A stretch of DNA of 64,000 bases from Streptomyces pristinaespiralis. Lineage in GTDB: Bacteria; Actinomycetota; Actinomycetes; Streptomycetales; Streptomycetaceae. The first letter of the stretch is position 1. Each line of letters begins with the position of its first letter. The stretch spans positions 1,364,001-1,428,000 of the forward strand of contig NZ_CP011340.1 of NCBI RefSeq assembly GCF_001278075.1, read 5' to 3'. Made by a program: the position numbers and the translations under genes. Below the pieces are notes generated by a model that worked only from the letters and a program-made list of their open reading frames with translations, had not been told where the DNA came from and made no database searches. This document shows positions 25,584 through 33,409 of this stretch, one piece after another.

Positions 25584-27707
25584 ATGCCTCAGCCGCCCTC
25601 CGCGCAGGTGACTGCCGCCGAGATCTCCCGTATCGCCGGGGTCACGCGTGCCACCGTCAGCAACTGGCGCCGCAGGCACGAGGACTTCCCCACCCCGTCC
25701 GGTGGCACCGAGTCCAGCCCGCTGTACGACCTCGAGGCCGTTCGCGCCTGGCTGGAGTCCCGCGGACAGACTTCCGCCGCCACCCCCGCGGAGGAACTGC
25801 GCACACGGCTGCGTCTTCATCCCGCCGGCAGCGGCGTCGCCGCACGGCTGCTGCCGCTCGTCCTGGCCGTCGCCCGCCCGGCGAAGGGCGCGACTGCCCT
25901 GCGGGACCTGCCCGACGCCGAACTCGTCGCCGGGGCCGGCGCCGCCGTCGCGGACATCGCCGACTCGGTGCCGGGCAGCGACGAGATCCGGTACGGCGCC
26001 GACGACACCGGCGCACTCCGCGCACTGCTGCGCTGCGTCGACGAGGAAGGCGCCACAGCGGCCCTCGACGTCCTGGCCGAACGCGAACTGGAGGACAGCG
26101 CCGCCAGCGGCACCTACCTCACGCCCGAGCCGCTCTCGGACCTGATGGCCCGGCTCCTCCCTTCCTCCCCTCCCCCCTCCGTCGTTCTCGATCCGGCGTG
26201 CGGCAGCGGTTCGCTGCTCGCGGCAGCCGCCCGCCACGGTGCGAAGGGGCTCTACGGGCAGGACTCCGTCCCGGTACAGGCCCGACGCGCAGCCGTTCGG
26301 CTGCGGTTGGACCAGGCCGGTGCGGGAGAGGTGGGCGTACGGATCGGGGACAGCCTCCGGGCCGACGCGTTCCCGGACCTCACCGCCGACGCCGTCCTCA
26401 GCAATCCGCCGTACGGTGTCCGCGACTGGGGTCACGAAGAGCTGGCCTACGACGCGCGCTGGGCATTCGGCCTGCCTGCCCGTGCCGAGTCCGAACTGGC
26501 CTGGGTGCAGCACGCGTTGGCCCATCTGCCGCCCGGCGGCCATGCCGTACTGCTGCTGCCGCCCGCGACGGCCGCCCGCCCTTCCGGACGCCGGGTGCGC
26601 GGCGAGCTGATCCGCAGCGGAGCCCTCCGGGCCGTGGCCGCGCTGCCCGCCGGAGCGGCCGCCCCTCTCCACATCGGCCTGCACATCTGGGTGTTGCAGC
26701 GCCCCCAGCAGGGCGCCGTCGACCGCACGTCCGTCCTGTTCGTGGACACCGCCTCGTCCCGCGAGGAGACTTCACCACCGGACGCACCGCGCCCACGGCG
26801 CAAGCGCGAGGCGCTCGACTGGCAGGAGGTGTCCGGCAAGGTGCTGCGGCACTGGGACGCGTTCCGGGCCCGGCCCGAGTCGTTCACGGACGAGCCCGGC
26901 GTCGCCCGCGCCGTGCCGGTCGTCGAACTCCTCGACGAACTCGTGGACGTGACCCCGTCCAGGCATGTGCGCGCAACCAGCACCGACATCGACCCGGCAG
27001 AGGTCGCCCGACGGGCACAGGACCACCTGAAGGATCTGGGCCGGCGCGCCGCGGCACTCGCGGACACCGCGGTGCGGGGCCCTTGGCCCGGAGCCGGAAC
27101 CGCGCGACGCGAGTGGCGGACGGCCGCCGTGTCCGACCTGGCGCGCGGCGGCGCGCTGGAGATCCTGCGCGCCGGCCCGCCGGGGAAGGGCGGCCCGGAG
27201 GCGGACGCCTGGCGCGCGGAGCACGCCGGCCGCCCGGTGTTCACGGGGGCGGACATCGCCCGCGGCGGTCCCGCCTCCGCCTCGCTCGAGGAACTGTCGT
27301 CGGACTCCTCCCCCGTCGTCGAGGCGGGCGACATCCTCATCCGCGTGGTCCGCGGAGGTTCCGGTCCCATGACACGCGTCGCGGAGGAGACGGACGAGGG
27401 TGCGGTGCTCGGACATCTCGTCGTTCTCCTCCGGCCGGACCCCTCGCGCCTCGATCCATGGTTCCTCGCCGGGTTCCTCGACTGGGAGGACAACCTCTCG
27501 GGTGCGTCGACCGGCAGCACCACCGTCCAGGTCCAGCCGGGACGCCTGCGTCTCCCTTTGCTGCCGCTCGAGGAGCAGCGCCGGTACGGCGAAGCGTTCC
27601 GCCGCCTCCGAACCCTGCGCCGGGATGCCGACGAGGCCGCGGAACTGGCCCGGCGGGCGGGCGAACTGCTCGCGGGCGGGCTGACGGCGGGGGCACTCGA
27701 ACCCTGA
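25584..27707 (+). CDS. Orphan single-chain N6-adenine DNA methyltransferase with HTH and specificity-like tail
   Basis: The 707-residue protein has an N-terminal HTH (VTAAEISRIAGVTRATVSNW), a class-gamma N6-adenine methyltransferase core with SAM motif VLDPACGSGSLL (~212-223) and catalytic NPPYG (~273-277), and a C-terminal ~200 residues resembling one half of a type I specificity subunit (VEAGDILIRVVRGG ... VQVQPGRLRLPLLPLEEQRRYGEAFRRL). It thus unites M and S functions in one chain. No restriction or translocase gene is adjacent. The upstream 100 bp are A/T-rich and probably promoter. Confidence 0.85.
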   Translation: MPQPPSAQVTAAEISRIAGVTRATVSNWRRRHEDFPTPSGGTESSPLYDLEAVRAWLESRGQTSAATPAEELRTRLRLHPAGSGVAARLLPLVLAVARPAKGATALRDLPDAELVAGAGAAVADIADSVPGSDEIRYGADDTGALRALLRCVDEEGATAALDVLAERELEDSAASGTYLTPEPLSDLMARLLPSSPPPSVVLDPACGSGSLLAAAARHGAKGLYGQDSVPVQARRAAVRLRLDQAGAGEVGVRIGDSLRADAFPDLTADAVLSNPPYGVRDWGHEELAYDARWAFGLPARAESELAWVQHALAHLPPGGHAVLLLPPATAARPSGRRVRGELIRSGALRAVAALPAGAAAPLHIGLHIWVLQRPQQGAVDRTSVLFVDTASSREETSPPDAPRPRRKREALDWQEVSGKVLRHWDAFRARPESFTDEPGVARAVPVVELLDELVDVTPSRHVRATSTDIDPAEVARRAQDHLKDLGRRAAALADTAVRGPWPGAGTARREWRTAAVSDLARGGALEILRAGPPGKGGPEADAWRAEHAGRPVFTGADIARGGPASASLEELSSDSSPVVEAGDILIRVVRGGSGPMTRVAEETDEGAVLGHLVVLLRPDPSRLDPWFLAGFLDWEDNLSGASTGSTTVQVQPGRLRLPLLPLEEQRRYGEAFRRLRTLRRDADEAAELARRAGELLAGGLTAGALEP

Positions 27708-27776
27708 GCCCGGCCCTGGGGGCATCCTTGAACCGGAGGCCCGTCCGGCCCCGGGGTGTCGGCGGCGGCCGGCCCG

Positions 27777-28430
27777 TCAGCCCGGGTAACCCATGGCCTC
27801 CGCCTCCTTGACGACGACCTCGAAGGAGGCGTCCGGATTCAGTCGGGCCACCACGTCCGGCGTCAGCGGCCGCTGCTCGTAGATGTGGCGTACGGCATCC
27901 AGGTCGACGGGCCGCTCGTAGTAGTCCTCGGCGAACGACCGGAAGGCCTCGGGGCTCGGGTCGACGGGAAGATCGAACATCCATCCCGAGCCGTCCGGGT
28001 CGGAAGAGCCGCTCGGGAAATCGATCCGGCCCGCGTGCCAACGGTCGTCGCCCGTCTCACGCCAAAGACAGAACGTGACCTGGGGCATGTCGTCGTCCGT
28101 GAAGGCGGGCTCATCGACGCATCCCCGGAACACGTCCGGAACGTCATCCAGCACACCGGGCCAGACCGTGTCCTCGGCGTACGGGCTCATCGGCGACTCG
28201 TGGTCGAAGCCGCGGATGTACACACCGGCGGGCGAGAACACGATGTCGAACTCGTCCCCGCTGCCGTTCCGCATGGCGAAGACCTCTTCCGTGCTCGACC
28301 ATGCGGCGTCGAAGGAGTAACAACGGTAGTCACCCGGGTTCAGCACCGCTTCCGCCGTGGCGATCGACCGGCACAGCTTCAGCAGGTCGGGAGGGGCGGG
28401 AAGCGCGGCGGCGACGTCGTGAACAGTCAT
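27777..28430 (-). CDS. Hypothetical protein, 217 aa
   Basis: This is an acidic, aromatic-rich soluble protein with no signal peptide. Phrases such as YRCYSFDAAWSSTEEVFAMR and GDEFDIVFSPAGVYIRGFDH suggest a SUKH/immunity-like beta-alpha fold, but no diagnostic motif is present. The start is ATG at 28430. It is monocistronic, convergent with the methyltransferase gene. Confidence 0.75.
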   Translation of the reverse strand: MTVHDVAAALPAPPDLLKLCRSIATAEAVLNPGDYRCYSFDAAWSSTEEVFAMRNGSGDEFDIVFSPAGVYIRGFDHESPMSPYAEDTVWPGVLDDVPDVFRGCVDEPAFTDDDMPQVTFCLWRETGDDRWHAGRIDFPSGSSDPDGSGWMFDLPVDPSPEAFRSFAEDYYERPVDLDAVRHIYEQRPLTPDVVARLNPDASFEVVVKEAEAMGYPG

Positions 28431-28808
28431 GGGCCCATCCAAGCCCACCCCACTGACAACGCGCTCCGGCCGCCGACTTGGCCGATCAGGCCGCCCCATG
28501 CCGCCCGCCACCGCGGCGCCCTCCGCAACGCGAGCACCCGCTCCCGCGCTCCTGACCGGGGCCCGGCCGTCACTCCATCTCCGGGGAACGCGTCCGCCGA
28601 TCCGGGAGCATGGCCCTCGCCGGGCTTCTGGGACGGGACCGTCCCCGCGGGCGCGGGGAGCAGACTGCGAGACCTGCGGTTCTACCGGCGGCGCTCGCAG
28701 TTCTGGAGCACTTTCATCGATTCCAGCAATCCACCCTGAATGCTCGGCTCGCCCACACCACGAACAGCGGACAGGGCTTCAGCCATGGTCATCAGGACTG
28801 ATCCACCT
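28431..28808. other. Gap without a convincing gene
   Basis: A plus-strand frame ends DLRFYRRRSQFWSTFIDSSN at about 28739 and looks mildly coding-like, but has no start or recognised relatives. Otherwise nothing is seen. Confidence 0.4.
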
Positions 28809-29333
28809 CTAGGAGATCGGGTCGGCAGAGTCGACGCAGACTACGTTCGGATAAGCGTTCTGAGCCTCCGATCCTTCATTGACGAGCGTCTCGCGCCATG
28901 CGACGGGGTACGGAGTTCCGAAAGCCGTCACCCCGATGGATCCGGCCTCGCGGATGTCGGGGCCGCCATCGAAACCTCCGCCTGTGGCAATCTGCCCTGC
29001 AGGGCAGTCCACTGTGAGCTGTCTGCTCTCGCCGGGCGGAATCGTCACCAGATTGCCGAATACCAGCTCGGCTCCTGTCACACCCCCTCCGCGGCTTCCT
29101 TCCGGAGCCGTCGCCTGAGCGCTTTGGCTGCAGTTGATGTTCTGGCTGCCGGTGAAGGAGTTGCCTGAACCCACCTGCCCTGCGGGGAAGCAGGCCAGGG
29201 TGATGGAGGGGGTATTGAGGAGACCGAGTCCGAGCAACCCTCCGTCTCCATCTGCGTGAGCGGCAGTACCCCCGAGGAACGTGGCCGCTGCGACGGCGGC
29301 GCAGATGGTGATGATTCTCTTGGCTGGCTTCAC
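28809..29333 (-). CDS. Small secreted protein
   Basis: The 174-residue protein has a classic signal peptide (MKPAKRIITICAAVAAATFLGG, cleavage near AHA). The mature part is Gly/Ser-rich with four cysteines (LACFPAG, NINCSQS, TVDCPAG, VVCVDS) that could form two disulfides. It is relatively A/T-rich compared with neighbours. A Gly/Leu-rich start (GGLLGLGLL) gives a weak resemblance to small surface proteins of Streptomyces, but it is neither chaplin nor rodlin by motif. Confidence 0.75.
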   Translation of the reverse strand: MKPAKRIITICAAVAAATFLGGTAAHADGDGGLLGLGLLNTPSITLACFPAGQVGSGNSFTGSQNINCSQSAQATAPEGSRGGGVTGAELVFGNLVTIPPGESRQLTVDCPAGQIATGGGFDGGPDIREAGSIGVTAFGTPYPVAWRETLVNEGSEAQNAYPNVVCVDSADPIS

Positions 29334-29510
29334 TCGCGTCCTTACAGTGGGCGGCCCTGGGCCGTGGCGGCTACTCGCTTACGACGGTGAAGGGTGTCGA
29401 GCGGGCGGATCACTTTCACGTTCACCACACCCGATTCACGAGGACTTCCCCCGTTCAGCCTTGATGGTGACCCCGGACAGCCGAGCCTTTGATCAAGCTG
29501 CTGTGTATGA

Positions 29511-29951
29511 CACGTTGACCGGTTCCCGCGTGGCCCACGTCTCCGGGCCCCACCTTCACTTGGCAGTGCGCACCACCCCCGCACATGGCTCGGGCATCAG
29601 CCCGATCCGGAAGACCTGCGCAGGGAGCTCGCTGCCATCGCGGCCGCCGGGGCTGCCGGGGCTGCCGGGGCTCCCGGACAACTTGCGGAGGCCTCGGCGA
29701 GCCCGCACCGCCTCGACGTCCGGATCACGGCCCGGCACGGCGAGGCCCACCTCTACACGATCCAGGCCCGCGAGGTCCGCGCGCACCTGGCGCACTTGGC
29801 CGGCGACGACACGGTTGCCGTCGGCCGGTACCTCCGCACGGCGCGGCTGCGCGCCGCCCCGCAAGGCTGCCGCCACCCCGATACCAACCTCGCTATGACC
29901 AGAACGCGTCGTACGCCTGTTGGTCGGACCACAGCCCCCAGGCTTCGGTGA
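29511..29951 (+). pseudogene. Orphan open frame without a start codon
   Basis: A plus-strand frame from 29511 to a stop near 29951 reads like real coding sequence, e.g. SPHRLDVRITARHGEAHLYT and GDDTVAVGRYLRTARLR, preceded by a Gly/Ala low-complexity stretch encoded by repeated GGGGCTGCC. No ATG, GTG or TTG opens it before the very end, and it overlaps the 3' end of the gene on the other strand. It is probably the 3' remnant of a lost gene. The 29334-29510 stretch shows nothing else. Confidence 0.35.
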
Positions 29952-30285
29952 TCCGGCCGTCCCGGATGTGGAAGACGATCGTCTCGTTCATGTCGAGCTC
30001 TTTGCCCTCGCGTGAGGCCGTGACGTGGAGCAGGGCAACCGTGTGCTTGTCGTTGGCGAGCACATCGTGGAGACGGGGGCGATAGGTGCCCCCTGTCAGC
30101 TCGAATTCCCGTTGGAACATGGCGAACGCGGCCTCGCGGCCCTCGTAGTCGCCCGTCAGCGGGCCGTGGCCGCCGATATGCCACACCACGTCCGGGTGGA
30201 ACACCTCCGCCAGCGCCTCCATGTCGCCCGCCGAAAATGCCTCCAGAGCCCGGTGAAACACCCCGATGTTCGGGTGATCGGCCAT
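29893..30285 (-). CDS. SnoaL-like (NTF2-fold) protein
   Basis: The 130-residue protein is a full-length NTF2-fold domain: NIGVFHRALEAFSAGDMEAL, FHPDVVWHIGGHGPLTGDYEG, and a closing FHIRDGRITEAWGLW. Family members act as small isomerases/cyclases or ligand-binding proteins. His and Asp residues line the expected pocket, but the substrate is unknown. It is monocistronic. Confidence 0.85.
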   Translation of the reverse strand: MADHPNIGVFHRALEAFSAGDMEALAEVFHPDVVWHIGGHGPLTGDYEGREAAFAMFQREFELTGGTYRPRLHDVLANDKHTVALLHVTASREGKELDMNETIVFHIRDGRITEAWGLWSDQQAYDAFWS

Positions 30286-30409
30286 CGCAGTCTCCTTTGA
30301 TCCCTACGAACGTAGGTGGGTTCCGGCCGGAGGCACTCAGGCACACCGGCTTCGCCGGCCCCGCCACCTGATCGGACGCCCGACACCCCTAGGACTTGCC
30401 CGGTCGGTC

Positions 30410-30835
30410 ATGCGACTACTTCGTGTCGGCGGGACGTGGGAGCGCCTGCTCCAGCAGGTCCAGGCCGCGACCGACGCGGCCGGGAAGATCGACCGGGAAA
30501 TCTCGGTCGGCTCCACCATCGTCGGCGCGCACCGGCATGCGGCCGGCGCTCGGACCGACCCACCGCCGACACCCGCGTCAAAGGGGGTCGAGCAGGCAGT
30601 ACGCCAGGACGAGACTCCGTGGCACAGCCTGGTCGGCCGCCTGGTGGAGGTGGTGCTGGGGGTGAGGGCCTGGGCCGCTCGCGGGGCGGGTGCACCAGCA
30701 AACTCCACCTGAGCGCCGACGGCCGCTGCCCGGTCCCCGTCGCTGGTCGTCATGCCGGGACAGCGGGCGGACTGCACCCCGTTCAAGCCGGTTCTGGAGA
30801 AGATCCGCGTCCCCAGGACCGGCTGCCGTAGGCCG
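30410..30835 (+). mobile_element. IS5-type transposase remnant
   Basis: Three successive frames give pieces of one transposase: GTWERLLQQVQAATDAAGKI then ISVGSTIVGAHRHAAGA, then SRGGCTSKLHLSADGR, then GQRADCTPFKPVLEKIRV. The order matches the middle of IS5-group DDE transposases. Both ends are missing and at least two frameshifts are present, so it is inactive. No terminal repeats were found. Confidence 0.65.
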
Positions 30836-30876
30836 CTGCGTCGACGAGGTGGTAGAGGCCCAGGGCGCGCCCGTGA

Positions 30877-31156
30877 AGAGAACGACGGTGAGCACCCCGG
30901 TCCGCACGAGCGCGGGCGCCAAGATGGTGACCGCGTCCGCCCGGCCGGCGAGTGTGCGCCGGTCGCGCCGGCGCCTGATGTCGCCGGCGCACACCGCCCG
31001 GAAGAAGGCTCCGACGACGATGCCGACACCGGCAAGGACGGCGGACAGTCCCGCCACAACGGACAGGAACGTCTCGCGGTCGTGGCGATCCGTGACGGAC
31101 AGCATCGCCCCCGCGAGCACGACGATCGCGGCGATCCCGTACGCGGCCACGCGCAC
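30877..31156 (-). pseudogene. Truncated two-TM membrane protein next to the IS remnant
   Basis: The frame gives hydrophobic IAAIVVLAGAMLSV, a charged loop, AGVGIVVGAFFRAV, and a third hydrophobic stretch before it loses coding character at about residue 94, close to the right edge of the transposase remnant. The gene was probably broken by the insertion. The start is uncertain (GTG at 31156). Confidence 0.4.
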
Positions 31157-31185
31157 GACGACGTCCTTGAGGCGCAGCCTCGGCC

Positions 31186-31620
31186 TCAGTCCAGGCAGAA
31201 CTCGTTGCCCTCCGGGTCGGCCATCGCGATGATCCCCTCGTCCTCGTCATTGGGCTCGAGCCGGTACAGCCGCTTCGCCCCCAGGCTCTCCAGCCTGGTG
31301 GCTTCCACCTCCAGCGCGTCCATCCGCTCGCTGCCGGTCAGGCCGGGCGCCGCGCGCACGTCCAGGTGCAAGCGGTTCTTCACCGTCTTTCCCTCCGGGA
31401 CCTTCTGGAAGTACACCCGCGGGCCCTTGCCGTCCGGATCCGTGATGGCCGACCGGTCGTTGTGGTGCTCGGGCGGCACGCCCCACGCCGTCAGCGCGGC
31501 CGCCCAGTCGGCGAAGCCCTCGGGCGGCGGCTGGACGCGATAGCCCAGCACCTGTGCCCAGAACGCCGCCTGCGCGCCCGGATCGGCGCAGTCGTAAGTC
31601 ACCTGGAATTCCTTGGCCAT
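31186..31620 (-). CDS. VOC-fold (glyoxalase/bleomycin-resistance-like) protein
   Basis: The 144-residue protein starts with ATG at 31620. A paired beta-alpha-beta-beta-beta fold is visible: FQVTYDCADPGAQAAFWAQV, then NRLHLDVRA in the middle, and IIAMADPEGNEFCLD at the end. His in HLDV and Glu in GNEFCLD are the usual metal-binding positions. Substrate unknown. Confidence 0.85.
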   Translation of the reverse strand: MAKEFQVTYDCADPGAQAAFWAQVLGYRVQPPPEGFADWAAALTAWGVPPEHHNDRSAITDPDGKGPRVYFQKVPEGKTVKNRLHLDVRAAPGLTGSERMDALEVEATRLESLGAKRLYRLEPNDEDEGIIAMADPEGNEFCLD

Positions 31621-31699
31621 GTCGCCTCCGACCGCTCGGAACCTGCCCACGTTCTCGCCCCGGTCGTCTTCCGGAACACCACGCAATCCTCGCACCGCC

Positions 31700-32287
31700 C
31701 TACGACAAGGCGATCACCGACCCGGGAGTGAAGTGCACGTCCGACGCGTGCGCCGTGACCTCGACGTCGCTCCCGAGGGCCCATTCGGCGACGCGTGAGA
31801 CCGTGGCGGCCGAGATCGCCTCACTGATGCCGGGCGCCGCCGGGATGTCCTGCGTCGCATGGGCGTCGTGCGGCAGGACGACCCGGTAGCCGAGCGCGAG
31901 CGCCGTACGTGCGGTCGCCTGGACACACATCTCCGACATCACACCGCAGACGGCGAGCGACTTCACGCCCGCGTCGGTGAGCAGGCTCCCCAGCGAGGTC
32001 CGTGCGAAGCCGTCGTCCTGCGGTTTGCGGATCACGATTTCCCTGGGTCCGGCCTCCACGGGGTGGTGGAGCTCCCAGCCCGGGGTGTGCGGTTCGTCCT
32101 CCGCCCCGGCCGGCCCGTCGTTCTGCAGATGGACGACGAGCGCCCCGCTCTTCCGCGCCCGGGCTATCAGGTCGGTCGTCCGGTCCACCAGCCGGGCCGC
32201 GTCGGGGACGGCTCCGCCGCCGGTGACGAACGCCGACTGGACGTCCACCACGATCAAGGCCTCTACGGGCAGGGGGAGATCAGTCAT
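31700..32287 (-). CDS. Isochorismatase-family cysteine hydrolase
   Basis: The 195-residue protein has the Asp-Lys-Cys triad: Asp in ALIVVDVQSAF, Lys in IVIRKPQDDGF, and Cys in VCGVMSEMCVQATART. Members hydrolyse nicotinamide, carbamoyl or vinyl-ether substrates. The single-domain size and GVMSEMCV motif fit a general hydrolase rather than the siderophore enzyme. It starts with ATG at 32287. Confidence 0.88.
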   Translation of the reverse strand: MTDLPLPVEALIVVDVQSAFVTGGGAVPDAARLVDRTTDLIARARKSGALVVHLQNDGPAGAEDEPHTPGWELHHPVEAGPREIVIRKPQDDGFARTSLGSLLTDAGVKSLAVCGVMSEMCVQATARTALALGYRVVLPHDAHATQDIPAAPGISEAISAATVSRVAEWALGSDVEVTAHASDVHFTPGSVIALS

Positions 32288-32554
32288 GCCGCCCATCATG
32301 TCCGTCGCCGGCACGCGCCTCCACCGGATTGTGCGCCCGCCCTCGCCGGCTCTCTTGCGGGCCGTCTCGCCGACACCCTCGTGAGGCGGCGGCGCCCTGG
32401 CCGGAGGGGCGGCGACCGGGGTCGAGGGCCGTTGTCGTACCCCGCCGCTAGAGTCGGTGAAGATCGTCCGCGCCGTCACGGCGGCCGGAGGGTCCACGGC
32501 GGAGAGGCGCGCTGCCTCCCCGAGTTCGAACCACCCACAGTCGAGGAACACCAC

Positions 32555-33367
32555 GTGAACGCCACCGACAGCCCCGCACCCTCCTTCCAACTCCTGCCCG
32601 GCGCAGCCGACTCCCCCGTCATCCTGCACGTCCCGCACTCCGCCCGGGCCGTGCCCGAGGACGTGCGCGCCGGCATCGTGCTGGACGACGACGCGCTGCG
32701 GCTGGAGCTCGACCACATCACCGACTCCCACACCGCCGAGATCGCCGCGGGCGCCGCCGGGTCCGCGACCGTCGCGCCCTGGCGTTTCGTCAACGGGCTC
32801 TCACGTCTGGTGGTCGACCCCGAGCGCTTCCCCGACGAGCGGGAGGAGATGCGCGCCGTCGGCATGGGCGCGGTGTACACGCGGACCACGCACCGGGAGC
32901 AGCTCCGCCCGTCCGCCTTCGACCCGGCGGGACTGATCGCGGACTACTTCGTCCCGTACGCGCGGGCCGTGACCGAGGCCGTGGACGCCCGGCTGGACGC
33001 CGTGGGGCGTGCAGTCGTGATCGACGTGCACTCGTATCCGACCGAGCCCCTCCCGTACGAACTGCACGGCGACGGTCCCCGGCCCCCGATCTGCCTCGGC
33101 ACGGACTCCTTCCACACGCCGCCGGAGCTGCTGGCCGCGGCGCGGAAGGCGTTCTCCGGCTTCGGCGGCACCGGGCTGGACAGCCCGTTCGCGGGGACGT
33201 ACGTCCCGCTGAGGCATTACGGCAAGGACCGGCGGGTCGGCGCGCTGATGATCGAGATACGCCGCGACGTCTACATGTCCGAGCCCGGCGGCCCCGCCGG
33301 ACCAGGGCTCGATGCCCTGGCCGCGGCGCTCGCGGAGCTGGTGGACGCGGTGGGGGCGTCGGCCTGA
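32555..33367 (+). CDS. N-formylglutamate amidohydrolase-like protein
   Basis: The 270-residue protein starts with GTG after GAGGAA. Family motifs are present: VILHVPHSARAVP near the N-terminus, the FVNGLSRLVVDPERF segment with conserved Arg/Asp, VIDVHSYPTEP in the middle with the metal-binding His, and LMIEIRRDVYM near the C-terminus. It may release glutamate or a related amino acid from an N-formyl derivative, as in histidine breakdown, although no hut genes are adjacent. Confidence 0.85.
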   Translation: MNATDSPAPSFQLLPGAADSPVILHVPHSARAVPEDVRAGIVLDDDALRLELDHITDSHTAEIAAGAAGSATVAPWRFVNGLSRLVVDPERFPDEREEMRAVGMGAVYTRTTHREQLRPSAFDPAGLIADYFVPYARAVTEAVDARLDAVGRAVVIDVHSYPTEPLPYELHGDGPRPPICLGTDSFHTPPELLAAARKAFSGFGGTGLDSPFAGTYVPLRHYGKDRRVGALMIEIRRDVYMSEPGGPAGPGLDALAAALAELVDAVGASA

Positions 33368-33376
33368 GGGCGCCCG

Positions 33377-33402
33377 TCCCGGGCCGGCGGGGCGGCCCGG
33401 GA
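33377..33402. terminator. Bidirectional terminator between convergent genes
   Basis: TCCCGGGCC and GGCCCGGGA form a perfect 9-bp stem with an 8-nt loop between the stops of the amidohydrolase (plus) and PL11 lyase (minus) genes. Confidence 0.65.
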
Positions 33403-33409
33403 TTCGCCG

